Of a DNA stretch of 64,000 nt, positions 46,808-55,308 are shown in pieces. The stretch comes from Flavobacterium sp. Leaf82. Lineage in GTDB: Bacteria > Bacteroidota > Bacteroidia > Flavobacteriales > Flavobacteriaceae. Made by a program: the position numbers and the translations under genes. Where the stretch lies: assembly GCF_001422725.1 (NCBI RefSeq), contig NZ_LMMA01000002.1, positions 62,001 to 126,000 on the forward strand, in the 5' to 3' direction. Position 1 is the first letter of the stretch; every line of letters starts with the position of its first letter. A model generated the notes under the pieces. It worked only from the letters and a program-made list of their open reading frames with translations. It was not told the DNA's origin and made no database searches.

Positions 46808-49072
46808 ATGGCTTTTGATATTGAAATGATTAAAAAAGTGTATGAGAACATGCCGGATCGTGTTGATAAAGCACGCGAGATTGTTGGTCGTCCACTTACA
46901 CTAACAGAGAAAATTTTATACAATCACCTTTGGGATGGAGATCCGTCTAAGGCGTTTGGAAGAGGAGTTGATTATGTTGATTTTGCACCGGATCGTGTAG
47001 CATGTCAGGATGCAACTGCTCAAATGGCATTATTGCAATTTATGCACGCTGGTAAGGCTAAAGTTGCTGTACCTACAACAGTTCACTGTGATCACTTGAT
47101 TCAGGCAAAAGTAGATGCCGTAACGGATTTGGCAAGAGCCAAAACACAAAGTAATGAGGTTTTTGACTTTTTATCATCAGTTTCTAATAAATACGGAATA
47201 GGTTTCTGGAAACCGGGAGCCGGAATTATCCATCAGGTAGTACTTGAAAATTATGCGTTCCCTGGCGGAATGATGATTGGTACTGATTCTCACACTGTAA
47301 ATGCAGGTGGTTTAGGAATGGTCGCTATCGGTGTTGGTGGAGCAGATGCTGTAGATGTTATGTCCGGCATGGCTTGGGAACTTAAATTCCCTAAATTAAT
47401 TGGAGTAAAACTAACTGGTAAATTATCAGGTTGGACTGCTCCTAAAGATGTTATCCTTAAAGTTGCCGGTATTCTTACTGTAAAAGGTGGAACCGGTGCT
47501 ATTGTTGAATATTTTGGAGAAGGTGCAACTTCTATGTCTTGTACTGGAAAAGGTACTATTTGTAATATGGGTGCAGAGATTGGGGCTACAACTTCAACTT
47601 TTGGTTATGATGATTCTATGAGTCGTTATTTACGTTCTACAAACAGAGCCGATGTTGCAGATGCTGCAGATAAAGTAGCTTCTTACTTAACCGGAGATCC
47701 TGAAGTTTATGCTAACCCGGAACAATATTTTGATCAGGTTATCGAAATCAACTTAACAGAATTAGAGCCACACTTAAACGGGCCATTTACACCGGATTTA
47801 GCTACTCCAATTTCTAAAATGAAAGAAGCAGCAATCAAAAATAACTGGCCTTTACAAATTCAGGTAGGTTTAATTGGTTCATGTACAAATTCATCTTATG
47901 AAGATATTGCACGTGCTGCCTCTTTAGCCAGACAAGTAAGCGCTAAAAACTTAAAAACTAAATCTCAATTTACAATTACACCGGGTTCAGAAGTTGTTCG
48001 TTATACAATTGAAAGAGACGGATTTATTGATACTTTCGAAAAAATTGGAGCTACTGTTTTTGCAAATGCCTGCGGACCATGTATTGGTATGTGGGACAGA
48101 GATGGAGCTGAGAAAGAAGAAAGAAATACAATTGTGCACTCTTTTAACCGTAACTTCTCTAAACGTGCAGATGGTAATCCAAACACTTTAGCTTTTGTAG
48201 GTTCACCGGAATTAGTAACCGCAATGGCTATAGCCGGAGATTTAAGTTTTAATCCATTAACAGATACGTTAATCAATGAAGATGGAGAAGAAGTAATGTT
48301 AGAAGCTCCAACAGGAGACGAATTGCCTCCAAAAGGATTTGATGCTGAAGATCCTGGTTTTCAGGCTCCGGCCGCAGATGGTTCAGCAGTTCAGGTTGCT
48401 GTAAATCCTGCATCAGAGCGTTTACAATTATTAGCTCCGTTTGATGCTTGGGATGGTAAAAATATTACAGGTGCTAAATTGTTAATTAAAGCATTCGGAA
48501 AATGTACAACAGATCATATTTCTATGGCAGGGCCATGGTTGCGTTTCCGCGGACATTTAGATAATATTTCAAATAATATGTTGATTGGTGCCGTAAATGC
48601 ATTCAACCAAAAAACAAACTCAGTTAAAAATCAATTAACAGGTGCTTACGATGCGGTTCCCGCTGTTGCACGTGCTTATAAAGCCGCCGGAGTTCCTTCT
48701 ATCGTTGTGGGAGATCATAATTATGGCGAAGGTTCATCACGTGAACATGCGGCAATGGAGCCACGTTTCTTGGGTGTTAAAGCTGTATTGGTAAAATCTT
48801 TTGCCCGTATTCATGAAACAAACCTTAAAAAACAAGGACTTTTAGGATTAACATTCGCAAACGAAGCAGATTACGATAAAATCCAGGAGAACGATACTAT
48901 TAATTTTACTGATTTAACCGAGTTCGCTCCAGGAAAACCATTAACATTAGAATTTGTTCATGCTGATGGTACAAAAGATATTATTTTGGCAAACCATACT
49001 TACAACGCGGGTCAAATTGGCTGGTTCGTTGCAGGTTCAGCATTAAATTTAATTGCTGCCGGAAAAGCTTAA
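46808..49072 (+). CDS. acnA: Aconitate hydratase (AcnA / mitochondrial type)
   Basis: A 754-residue aconitase of the length and order of mitochondrial enzymes. Cluster ligands are visible in '[13 protein letters not shown]' and '[17 protein letters not shown]'; the active-site '[20 protein letters not shown]' and the swivel-domain '[20 protein letters not shown]' are conserved. The frame opens at 46772, but [15 protein letters not shown] at 46808 is the natural start. Having AcnB and AcnA types as neighbours gives the cell two TCA aconitases with different oxidative-stress sensitivity in other bacteria. It has its own terminator. Confidence 0.95.
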   Translation: MAFDIEMIKKVYENMPDRVDKAREIVGRPLTLTEKILYNHLWDGDPSKAFGRGVDYVDFAPDRVACQDATAQMALLQFMHAGKAKVAVPTTVHCDHLIQAKVDAVTDLARAKTQSNEVFDFLSSVSNKYGIGFWKPGAGIIHQVVLENYAFPGGMMIGTDSHTVNAGGLGMVAIGVGGADAVDVMSGMAWELKFPKLIGVKLTGKLSGWTAPKDVILKVAGILTVKGGTGAIVEYFGEGATSMSCTGKGTICNMGAEIGATTSTFGYDDSMSRYLRSTNRADVADAADKVASYLTGDPEVYANPEQYFDQVIEINLTELEPHLNGPFTPDLATPISKMKEAAIKNNWPLQIQVGLIGSCTNSSYEDIARAASLARQVSAKNLKTKSQFTITPGSEVVRYTIERDGFIDTFEKIGATVFANACGPCIGMWDRDGAEKEERNTIVHSFNRNFSKRADGNPNTLAFVGSPELVTAMAIAGDLSFNPLTDTLINEDGEEVMLEAPTGDELPPKGFDAEDPGFQAPAADGSAVQVAVNPASERLQLLAPFDAWDGKNITGAKLLIKAFGKCTTDHISMAGPWLRFRGHLDNISNNMLIGAVNAFNQKTNSVKNQLTGAYDAVPAVARAYKAAGVPSIVVGDHNYGEGSSREHAAMEPRFLGVKAVLVKSFARIHETNLKKQGLLGLTFANEADYDKIQENDTINFTDLTEFAPGKPLTLEFVHADGTKDIILANHTYNAGQIGWFVAGSALNLIAAGKA

Positions 49073-49096
49073 TCTTTAAGATTCAATTATAATAAG

Positions 49097-49128
49097 AACG
49101 CTCTGTGAAAACAGGGCGTTTTTTTTTA
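49097..49128 (+). terminator. Terminator of acnA
   Basis: AACGCTCTGT pairs with ACAGGGCGTT (one G-U pair) around a GAAA loop and is followed by a long T run. Confidence 0.9.
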
Positions 49129-49304
49129 GGAGTTTAATCCAGCTGTTTAAAGTTAGTTTTGGTTAAAAAAGAGAATATTTTATAAAACACCCGTTTTCAA
49201 AGGGTTGACATAATTTTTATAACGACGACGTTAATTACAGGTAAATTAGTTGTTAAAAAACGTGTATCTTTTACATTAAAAAGTTAAATTCGCTTTTTAC
49301 ATAA

Positions 49305-49312
49305 TATATTTG
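49305..49312 (+). promoter_or_regulatory. -7 promoter element of the LysM/NlpC gene
   Basis: TATATTTG matches TAnnTTTG exactly, 79 bp before the ATG at 49391. The -33 region is not convincing. Nothing else is seen in the 318-bp gap apart from the acnA terminator. Confidence 0.5.
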
Positions 49313-49390
49313 CTTTTTCTCAAGTTATATTGTTTCGGTTTAGATTTATATTATTTAAACCTAAAAAAGTATTAATTAAAATTAAAAGAT

Positions 49391-50824
49391 ATGGTTTTTA
49401 GATTAATTATAGTATTGTTTCTTTTTAGTGTTGGAGTTTCTTCTCAAGAAAAATTTATCAAACACAAAATATCAAAAGGAGAGAACCTTACTGTAATTGC
49501 TAAAAAATATGGTGTAAAAGCCAAAGATATCAAGGAGGCCAATCCTAATGCTCCTAAAGTTTTAAAACTAAATTCGGTTCTTTTAATTCCGAATACAGAT
49601 AAAAAAGTCACTGCTAAAAAAACTGAAACCATTGCAAGTACAACTACAGCAACTTCAGGTTCAGCTCTTCACGAAGTTCTCGAAAAAGAAACCCTGTGGG
49701 CAATCTCAAAAAAATATAATATCTCTGTTGAAGATTTAAAAAAAGTAAATCCGTCGCTCGAAAGTGAAGGTTTGAAAATAGGACAAAAACTTAACATTCC
49801 GTCTAATGCAATTGTATCAGTCGAGAATGTAACAAAAAATCAGAACACAGTAAAACCGGAATTAATTCCTTCAACAGATGTTGAGGTTATAGTCGAGGTA
49901 AAACCTAAAGAAACAAAATATCTTATTGCTAAAAAATACGGAATAACAGTTGCAGAACTGGAAAAACAAAATCCATCTATTAAAGGAAAATTACCAGTTG
50001 GTTATCTTCTGAAAATTAGAACTACACAAGAAAAAGCAAATCAGGAAAGCAACAATACTTCTGTGGCATCTCAAACTCAGATTGCTGAAACAGCGATTGG
50101 CACTTTAGAAAATAAGGAAAAAACCGATGAAGTAAAGCCCGAAATTGTCTCTTCAAACAATGTAGAAGTAGCTGTTGAGGTACAGCCAAAAGAAACTAAA
50201 TATGCAATTGCAAAGAGATACGGAATAACGGTTGCAGAACTTGAAAGACAAAATCCAATTATCAAAGGTAAATTGCCAGTTGGTTATGTGTTAAAAATCA
50301 GCACTACAAAAGAAAAAGCTGCGGCTGCAGGTATAATAGCGCCACAAATTAATGAGGGTTTATCAGAACCGTCTCAGGTTGTTGATAATTCTGAAATTAA
50401 AAAAGATACCACTACAGTATTCCGAATAAGCAATCATTCAGATTTAGTGAATCAACTGATTGTTAATGCAACTGAGAATATTGGGACTCGATACAGGTCA
50501 GGCGGTACTACAAAAGCAGGTTTTGATTGTTCGGGATTAATGATTTGTACCTTTAGTAATTTTGATATTAAATTGCCAAGAAGTTCTATTGAACAATCCA
50601 GAATTGGAACGAAAGTAGGTACAGAAGAAGCTCAAAAAGGAGATTTGATTTTCTTTAAAACTAATGGAAGACGCCAAATCAATCATGTAGGTATGGTAGT
50701 AGAAGTAGCAGACGGGGAAATTAAATTTGTACATTCTTCAACTCATGGAGGAGTAATGATTTCTTCTACAAAAGAACCTTACTATCAAAGGACTTTTTCG
50801 CAGGTAAATCGAATCCTGCAATAA
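49391..50824 (+). CDS. LysM-repeat NlpC/P60 peptidoglycan hydrolase
   Basis: A 477-residue secreted cell-wall endopeptidase. Signal peptide 1-19 ('LFLFSVGVSSQ'), then four LysM peptidoglycan-binding modules at about 23-67, 93-137, 165-210 and 259-304, and a C-terminal NlpC/P60 domain (about 350-477). The catalytic residues are C380 ('KAGFDCSGLMIC'), H432 ('NHVGMVVEV') and a third polar residue, probably H448 ('FVHSSTHGG'). This type cleaves D-gamma-Glu-diamino-acid bonds in peptidoglycan stem peptides. LysM 3 and 4 with their linkers are near-identical and come from a recent internal duplication with a 282-bp offset. It converges with the response regulator gene 11 bp away. Confidence 0.93.
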   Translation: MVFRLIIVLFLFSVGVSSQEKFIKHKISKGENLTVIAKKYGVKAKDIKEANPNAPKVLKLNSVLLIPNTDKKVTAKKTETIASTTTATSGSALHEVLEKETLWAISKKYNISVEDLKKVNPSLESEGLKIGQKLNIPSNAIVSVENVTKNQNTVKPELIPSTDVEVIVEVKPKETKYLIAKKYGITVAELEKQNPSIKGKLPVGYLLKIRTTQEKANQESNNTSVASQTQIAETAIGTLENKEKTDEVKPEIVSSNNVEVAVEVQPKETKYAIAKRYGITVAELERQNPIIKGKLPVGYVLKISTTKEKAAAAGIIAPQINEGLSEPSQVVDNSEIKKDTTTVFRISNHSDLVNQLIVNATENIGTRYRSGGTTKAGFDCSGLMICTFSNFDIKLPRSSIEQSRIGTKVGTEEAQKGDLIFFKTNGRRQINHVGMVVEVADGEIKFVHSSTHGGVMISSTKEPYYQRTFSQVNRILQ

Positions 50825-50835
50825 TAATCAAGTAG

Positions 50836-51225
50836 TTAAGCAAATTTGAATTTTCTTTTAAATTCTTCAATCGGAAAAGGTTTGTTTAAAAATCCAGTCA
50901 CATAATCATTCTTATGAATGTGCTCAAGCTCATCATAATCTAAAGTTGATGATAAAACATAAATCTGAGTTTCTTTTTTAATCTCTTTATTTAATTTATG
51001 AAACTCATCCAGAAATTCAAAACCATTCATTAATGGCATCTGTATGTCTAATAAAATAATTAGTGATAGAGTCTTTTTTTGAGTTTCAAGCCAATCAATT
51101 CCTTCCTTGCCATTATTAACGATAATAATTTGATCAATTTCCAGTACCTTTTTTAATAATTGAGTAATTACAAGCTGATCAATTAAATTGTCCTCAATTA
51201 TCAGAAATACAGGTTTAGTTTGCAT
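50836..51225 (-). CDS. Single-domain response regulator (CheY-like)
   Basis: A 129-residue receiver domain with no output domain. The acidic pocket is E11-D12 ('IIEDNLIDQ'), the phosphoacceptor D60 lies in 'LIILLDIQMPLMNGFEF', and the conserved lysine sits in 'FLNKPFPIEEF'. With the kinase gene ending one base upstream, it is almost certainly the partner that receives phosphate. Lacking a DNA-binding domain, it must act by protein contact or as a phosphorelay intermediate; the target is unknown. Confidence 0.92.
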   Translation of the reverse strand: MQTKPVFLIIEDNLIDQLVITQLLKKVLEIDQIIIVNNGKEGIDWLETQKKTLSLIILLDIQMPLMNGFEFLDEFHKLNKEIKKETQIYVLSSTLDYDELEHIHKNDYVTGFLNKPFPIEEFKRKFKFA

Positions 51226-51226
51226 A

Positions 51227-52639
51227 TTAGTTAGGTATTGTTACAATGAATCTGCTTCCAATGGTGCTTTCAGAGAATACTGAAATATTTCCTTTTATAT
51301 TTTCTACAGCTTCTTTTACAATGTAGAGTCCTAATCCTGAACCTTTGTTTTTGTTTGTGCCAAAGTACATTTCAAAAATATTGTCCTTAAATTCCTCTTT
51401 GATTCCAATTCCGTTATCCAGTACCTCTATTTTATTACAACCGTCAACGAAGTACGTTTTTACGCTAATAAACATTTCTTGTTTATTGATATCTGCATAT
51501 TTTATTGCATTTGAGAGTAAGTTAGAGATAATGATTTTTAGGCGTAACCCATCACTTTGAATTTCATCTACTAATAATTCTTTTGTAAAAGTAATGCGGC
51601 TGGCATTTTCAATATGCATTAATTGTGAGATTGCTTCATCAAATAATTCCTCCAGACTTACAGGTTCCATCACGACTTGTTTTCGTTTGTTTTTTGAATA
51701 ATCAATGATATCAATTATAAATTGATCTTGTTTAGTCAGGCTTTTGTGCATCAGATCTAGATAAGTTTTAATTTGGTCAATATTATCTTCTAATTGAGTA
51801 ATTTCTATTAAGCCCTTTAAGGATGTTATTGGTGATCTCAAATCATGTGATGCACTATAAACAAATCGATCTAATTCGCGATTAACAATAACCAGATTCT
51901 CATTTTTTATCTCAATTTCTTTTTTAGAAACAAGTAATCGTTTTACCATTATCGAATAATAAGAACATACACTCAGTACAATTATTAAAATGAATACAAT
52001 ATTTGTAATAATTAAAAGATTCTTGATTTTACGGGTTCCTTCTCCCAGCGTATTCGAGAAATTACGCTCATTTACGGTGAGTTTATCGCTGATAGAAATA
52101 ATTTGCTTTAAAAAAATTTGCTGACTTGCCGGAGTTAGAATTCCGTGACTAATTTCGGCATTAACTTGTTGTCCAACAATGAATAATTTAAAAATGAGTT
52201 CGTCGCCTTGTCCCCATTCATTAATCGCTTTTGCCAAGAAAGAAACTTGCTGAAAATTTACAAATAGCCAAACAAGATCATCTAAATCATCTCTATGATT
52301 TCGACCAATTAAAAAACCTTCACGTGCGATCTTATTATCACCTGCTTTTAAAAGTGTTTTTCTGGCAATACCATCACCCTGAGGAACTTTTAATTCTTCC
52401 AGATATTGTTTCCATTGATTGGGATCTTTGGTATAGAGATAGGTAATGAGATGTCTGGAGGCGTCTTTTTGTCCTTTCGAGTAATGTGATTCTCCGTTAA
52501 CATATGCTCTGTTAGCAGATAATATCTTTATAGTAAAAAAATTAATACAAATTAGCAACGCACAAGAAGCAAATACAATAAGCAATAGAATGAAAACATT
52601 CGGGAAACGTATGTTTCTAAAAAACGAACTCTTAGACAT
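51227..52639 (-). CDS. Membrane-bound sensor histidine kinase
   Basis: A 470-residue kinase. Transmembrane helix 1 (about 14-38) and helix 2 (about 207-229) flank an all-alpha extracytoplasmic sensor of about 165 residues, compatible with a four-helix CHASE3-like domain but not confidently assigned. The HisKA motif 'FVYSASHDLRSPITSLKGLI' puts the phosphorylated His at 265; the ATPase has N ('NLLSNAIKYA'), G1 ('DNGIGIKEEF') and G2 ('NKGSGLGLYIVKEA') boxes. The frame opens at 52795, but the ATG at 52639 starts just before the membrane helix. It is read first in a two-gene unit with the response regulator, one base apart. Confidence 0.9.
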   Translation of the reverse strand: MSKSSFFRNIRFPNVFILLLIVFASCALLICINFFTIKILSANRAYVNGESHYSKGQKDASRHLITYLYTKDPNQWKQYLEELKVPQGDGIARKTLLKAGDNKIAREGFLIGRNHRDDLDDLVWLFVNFQQVSFLAKAINEWGQGDELIFKLFIVGQQVNAEISHGILTPASQQIFLKQIISISDKLTVNERNFSNTLGEGTRKIKNLLIITNIVFILIIVLSVCSYYSIMVKRLLVSKKEIEIKNENLVIVNRELDRFVYSASHDLRSPITSLKGLIEITQLEDNIDQIKTYLDLMHKSLTKQDQFIIDIIDYSKNKRKQVVMEPVSLEELFDEAISQLMHIENASRITFTKELLVDEIQSDGLRLKIIISNLLSNAIKYADINKQEMFISVKTYFVDGCNKIEVLDNGIGIKEEFKDNIFEMYFGTNKNKGSGLGLYIVKEAVENIKGNISVFSESTIGSRFIVTIPN

Positions 52640-53143
52640 AACTTTAGATTTGTAGGTTAATAATTTTCTGTGTCTGATAAGAGTGTTTGTCTGAACATGT
52701 CTTCTGTAAATAAGCTTTTGGGTTAGCTGCTTTAACAGGTTGTAAAAGTAAACAATTGTTAACGAAAAGTTTGTTTTTTTAAGACTGATGAACACTTATC
52801 CCAAATTTAATAAAAAAAAGATACGATTCGACAGTAGATATATTTTTTCTTGTTAAATTGATTTGGTAAGTATAATGTATTGATAATAAGTATTTTATAT
52901 TATTTTTAAGCCTTGTTTTTAGAGAAATCAAATCATTAAAACTAAAAATGAAGATTGGTTATTAAATAAAAAATAGAACTTTTTTGTTTAGCTTAGATAA
53001 TGAAGTAAATATAGTTTTCCGGAATATTTATTTTATTTAAAAGAAGACTCCGTTTATCATGAGATATTTTGACTTTCTAATTTTTTGTTAGAAATACTTT
53101 TGTAAGTATTCAATAGTAAAACTCCTGAAGTATAATCATGTTT
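52640..53143. other. Gene-free stretch upstream of the kinase
   Basis: 504 bp without a recognisable gene. On the minus strand, an exact TAAATTTG (52802-52809) and TACTTTTA (52743-52750, one mismatch) are candidate -7 boxes for the kinase operon. The rest is AT-rich spacer. Confidence 0.4.
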
Positions 53144-53554
53144 TTATTGAAGTTCATGCCAAAAATGTCCACAACCATTTTTACATTCCGTGTTTCTTCT
53201 TTCAGTATCAGTTACTTTAAAAATCCAAAGTAATGAAGTTATTATTTTTTTATTTTCGTTTTTAGGAAGTTCAGATAATTTACTAAGAGCAATTTTTAAA
53301 GAAAATCTTTTTAGAAATATAATAGGTGTGTGGGTTGGCTTTAATGGAATTGTATGAATTGCCTTTTGATATGTTTCTGTATTATAATCAGTTTTATCAG
53401 GAATAGAGTTAAATATGTAATTTTTTAAAGTTGTAAAAAGTCTTTCGAAATTATATTCCGGATCTTCGAATAAAAGCTTTATACCAAGATTAACGTCTAT
53501 TTTATCTTGGGCAACTTTATTAATTATTTCTTCTGTTTGAGACATTTTGTGCAT
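53144..53554 (-). CDS. DUF5958-like protein
   Basis: A 136-residue cytoplasmic protein. The C-terminal block 'LLWIFKVTDTERRNTECKNG' followed by 'CGHFWHEL' recalls the DUF5958 family, whose function is unknown. The Cys and His residues at the end (two Cys and two His within 12 positions) could form a metal site. Start codons at 53554 (MHKMSQ) and 53545 (MSQTEE) are both possible. It lies in a small accessory patch of hypothetical genes on the minus strand. Confidence 0.65.
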   Translation of the reverse strand: MHKMSQTEEIINKVAQDKIDVNLGIKLLFEDPEYNFERLFTTLKNYIFNSIPDKTDYNTETYQKAIHTIPLKPTHTPIIFLKRFSLKIALSKLSELPKNENKKIITSLLWIFKVTDTERRNTECKNGCGHFWHELQ

Positions 53555-53656
53555 GAAAAAAGACTTCTATTTGTATAAATTATTGTGTTATACTACTGAC
53601 CTTTATTACCGCTAAAATATAAAATATCCTTTTGATTTGTTTTAAAATTACAATTC

Positions 53657-54094
53657 TTATTGACCCTTTTTATATTCTTTAATATCCTCAGAACCATCAC
53701 TAAAAGTTTGAATTATAGATAGTGTATTGTTTTTTTCTATAAAAATAATTTTTTCGTCATATTGAGAATCTCTCCATCTTCCATCTATATTTGACCACAG
53801 AATTTTGTTGCCATCAAATATTATTTTATACTCAAATTTCTTTCTATCTGATTTTCTAAAATATGACACATAGTATAAGTTATCTTTTTTGAGCGCACTA
53901 ATTATTTTAGGTTGTTGCCCCATAATTGATGCCATAGTGTATCTGGCAATATCTTTATAAGTAAATACCTTTAATGTAATTTCTTCCATTTTATTTACTT
54001 TTTTAATTTGATCTTCAATGATGATTTCTTTTTTTTCGTTTTGTTTACAACCAAGAGTAAGAATAAGGATTAAAAAAGATATAATTAATTTCAT
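53657..54094 (-). CDS. Hypothetical lipoprotein
   Basis: A 145-residue product with a clear lipoprotein signal peptide: 'MKLIISFLILILTLGC' with the acylated Cys at 16. The mature part is polar and beta-rich ('KKFEYKIIFDGNKILWSNID') and matches no family I recognise. A run of 14 T on the plus strand (54094-54107) abuts the start codon, so the message leader is almost pure A, which may aid initiation but is also prone to slippage. No partner is evident. Confidence 0.7.
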   Translation of the reverse strand: MKLIISFLILILTLGCKQNEKKEIIIEDQIKKVNKMEEITLKVFTYKDIARYTMASIMGQQPKIISALKKDNLYYVSYFRKSDRKKFEYKIIFDGNKILWSNIDGRWRDSQYDEKIIFIEKNNTLSIIQTFSDGSEDIKEYKKGQ

Positions 54095-54136
54095 TTTTTT
54101 TTTTTTTGATTTAGTTAATTTGAAGTGTCATTTTAC

Positions 54137-54549
54137 TTATCTTCTTCTTGGAGCACTTCGTGTATGCGGAGCAACGTAAGTTCCATTTTTTCTTGTATAA
54201 CCTTTTACCTGAACGGTTCCTGCTGATTAAGTTTTTGTTGAGGATTATTATAACTATTGTTTGAAAGATTGTTATTGCTTAAATTGTTATTATTTGAATT
54301 GCGAGAAAAACTCGAATTACTATATATAGGATTTATAACCCACCCTTTAAAATTCCTCCATTTTAGTTTTCTTATTTTTTTATCGCTTCTATTAATATAT
54401 GCACCAGATCCTTTTGGAATTACAGTAACTGATTCTTTTCCATTTTTTGAAGTGAAAATTGTAGTGTCCTCATCGATGTTAACAAAATAATAGTTAGTAG
54501 CACATGAATTAAGAATAAGTAATAACAGAATCAGAGAGAATTTTTTCAT
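54137..54549 (-). pseudogene. Frameshifted small lipoprotein gene (SH3-like start, GYTRKNGTYV tail)
   Basis: The intact first frame, 54549 to 54205, encodes 114 residues: lipoprotein signal 'MKKFSLILLLLILNSC' (Cys 16), a short SH3-like region ('TIFTSKNGKESVTVIPKGSG') and an Asn/Ser-rich linker, ending at a stop after 'NQQEPFR'. A shifted frame starting at 54220 continues with 'GTVQVKGYTRKNGTYVAPHT' then 'RSAPRRR' and stops at 54137. That tail motif is a common C-terminus of small Bacteroidota and other bacterial proteins, so the two frames were almost certainly one gene, broken by a single-base change near 54217-54222. A sequencing error or a programmed shift are the alternatives. Confidence 0.75.
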
Positions 54550-54598
54550 AGTTATTGATCTAAAACAAATATAATTTAAGTAATTGTTTTTACTAAGA

Positions 54599-54814
54599 TT
54601 AAGAGAATATAGACATTAGAAATATGAACAAGAATATAACTCCGATTGTGACAACAATAAACATACATCCGAAATTTAATGTCTGAAGAAAACAACCTTC
54701 ACTATTTTTTACTGTTATTTCATTACCAGACTTAATTGGATAGGCACATTGTGGACATTTGTTGGCTTGATCTGACACCCTTGTATTGCATTCAGGACAG
54801 TTAATAATTGGCAT
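54599..54814 (-). CDS. Zinc-ribbon membrane protein
   Basis: A 71-residue protein with an N-terminal zinc ribbon, 'INCPECNTRVSDQANKCPQC' (two CxxC knuckles), followed by a spacer and one C-terminal transmembrane helix ('FIVVTIGVIFLFIFLMSIF'). Such small ribbon-plus-helix proteins are widespread and of unknown function. It is the first gene of the minus-strand accessory patch. Confidence 0.8.
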   Translation of the reverse strand: MPIINCPECNTRVSDQANKCPQCAYPIKSGNEITVKNSEGCFLQTLNFGCMFIVVTIGVIFLFIFLMSIFS

Positions 54815-55032
54815 AATAAGATTTTTTTAGATTTTGTATGTATTATTAAACGAAATATTTATTTGTAGTTAATTAATCTAATAATTGATTATTGTGAAAG
54901 AGATAAATAATAAATAGTTTTCATTTGATTCCGTTTAGCTTAATACTCTTAATTGTATGTCAAATGTAAACAGATGAAAAAGTATAATTTTATGGAAATC
55001 CGTAAATGCAATTATTATCTAAAATCTAATGA

Positions 55033-55131
55033 AATCGAGGTTTGCTTGAAAGATTGAGTTGGTATGCCTTTTACAATAGTACAGGTGAATATCTGGATGC
55101 AATAAAAGATAAAGCTGATCTCAAAGCTTAG
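55033..55131 (+). pseudogene. Possible remnant of a coding sequence
   Basis: In the 494-bp gap 54815-55308, a 32-codon open stretch reads protein-like ('GLLERLSWYAFYNSTGEYLD') and ends in TAG, but has no start codon and is bounded upstream by a stop. A following fragment in another frame ('YYIILDPSDLNF') also looks coding. It may be the eroded end of a lost gene. No family is recognised. Confidence 0.25.
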
Positions 55132-55257
55132 ACAAAATCCAGAGGGATAATACTATATTATTTTAGATCCTTCAGATTTGAATTTTTAATTTTAAATCTG
55201 CTTTAATATCCCTCAGCCTTAGACTTTAAATAAGAATTGAAATTTAAAATTTCACGA

Positions 55258-55287
55258 TTTGGAATTTCAGAAAAAAGTATATCTTTA
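55258..55287 (+). promoter_or_regulatory. Candidate promoter of the second permease
   Basis: TTTG (55258-55261), an 18-bp gap and TATCTTTA (55280-55287, one mismatch to TAnnTTTG) sit 22 bp before the ATG at 55309 and within the longer open frame from 55237, which supports the later start. Confidence 0.5.
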
Positions 55288-55308
55288 GCCAACCAAAAAA
55301 ACGAAACC

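Noticed and set aside
54257..54490. 77-codon open frame on the plus strand
   Set aside because: It lies opposite the frameshifted lipoprotein gene, is rich in Leu from reversed Asn/Ser/Lys codons and has no independent support.
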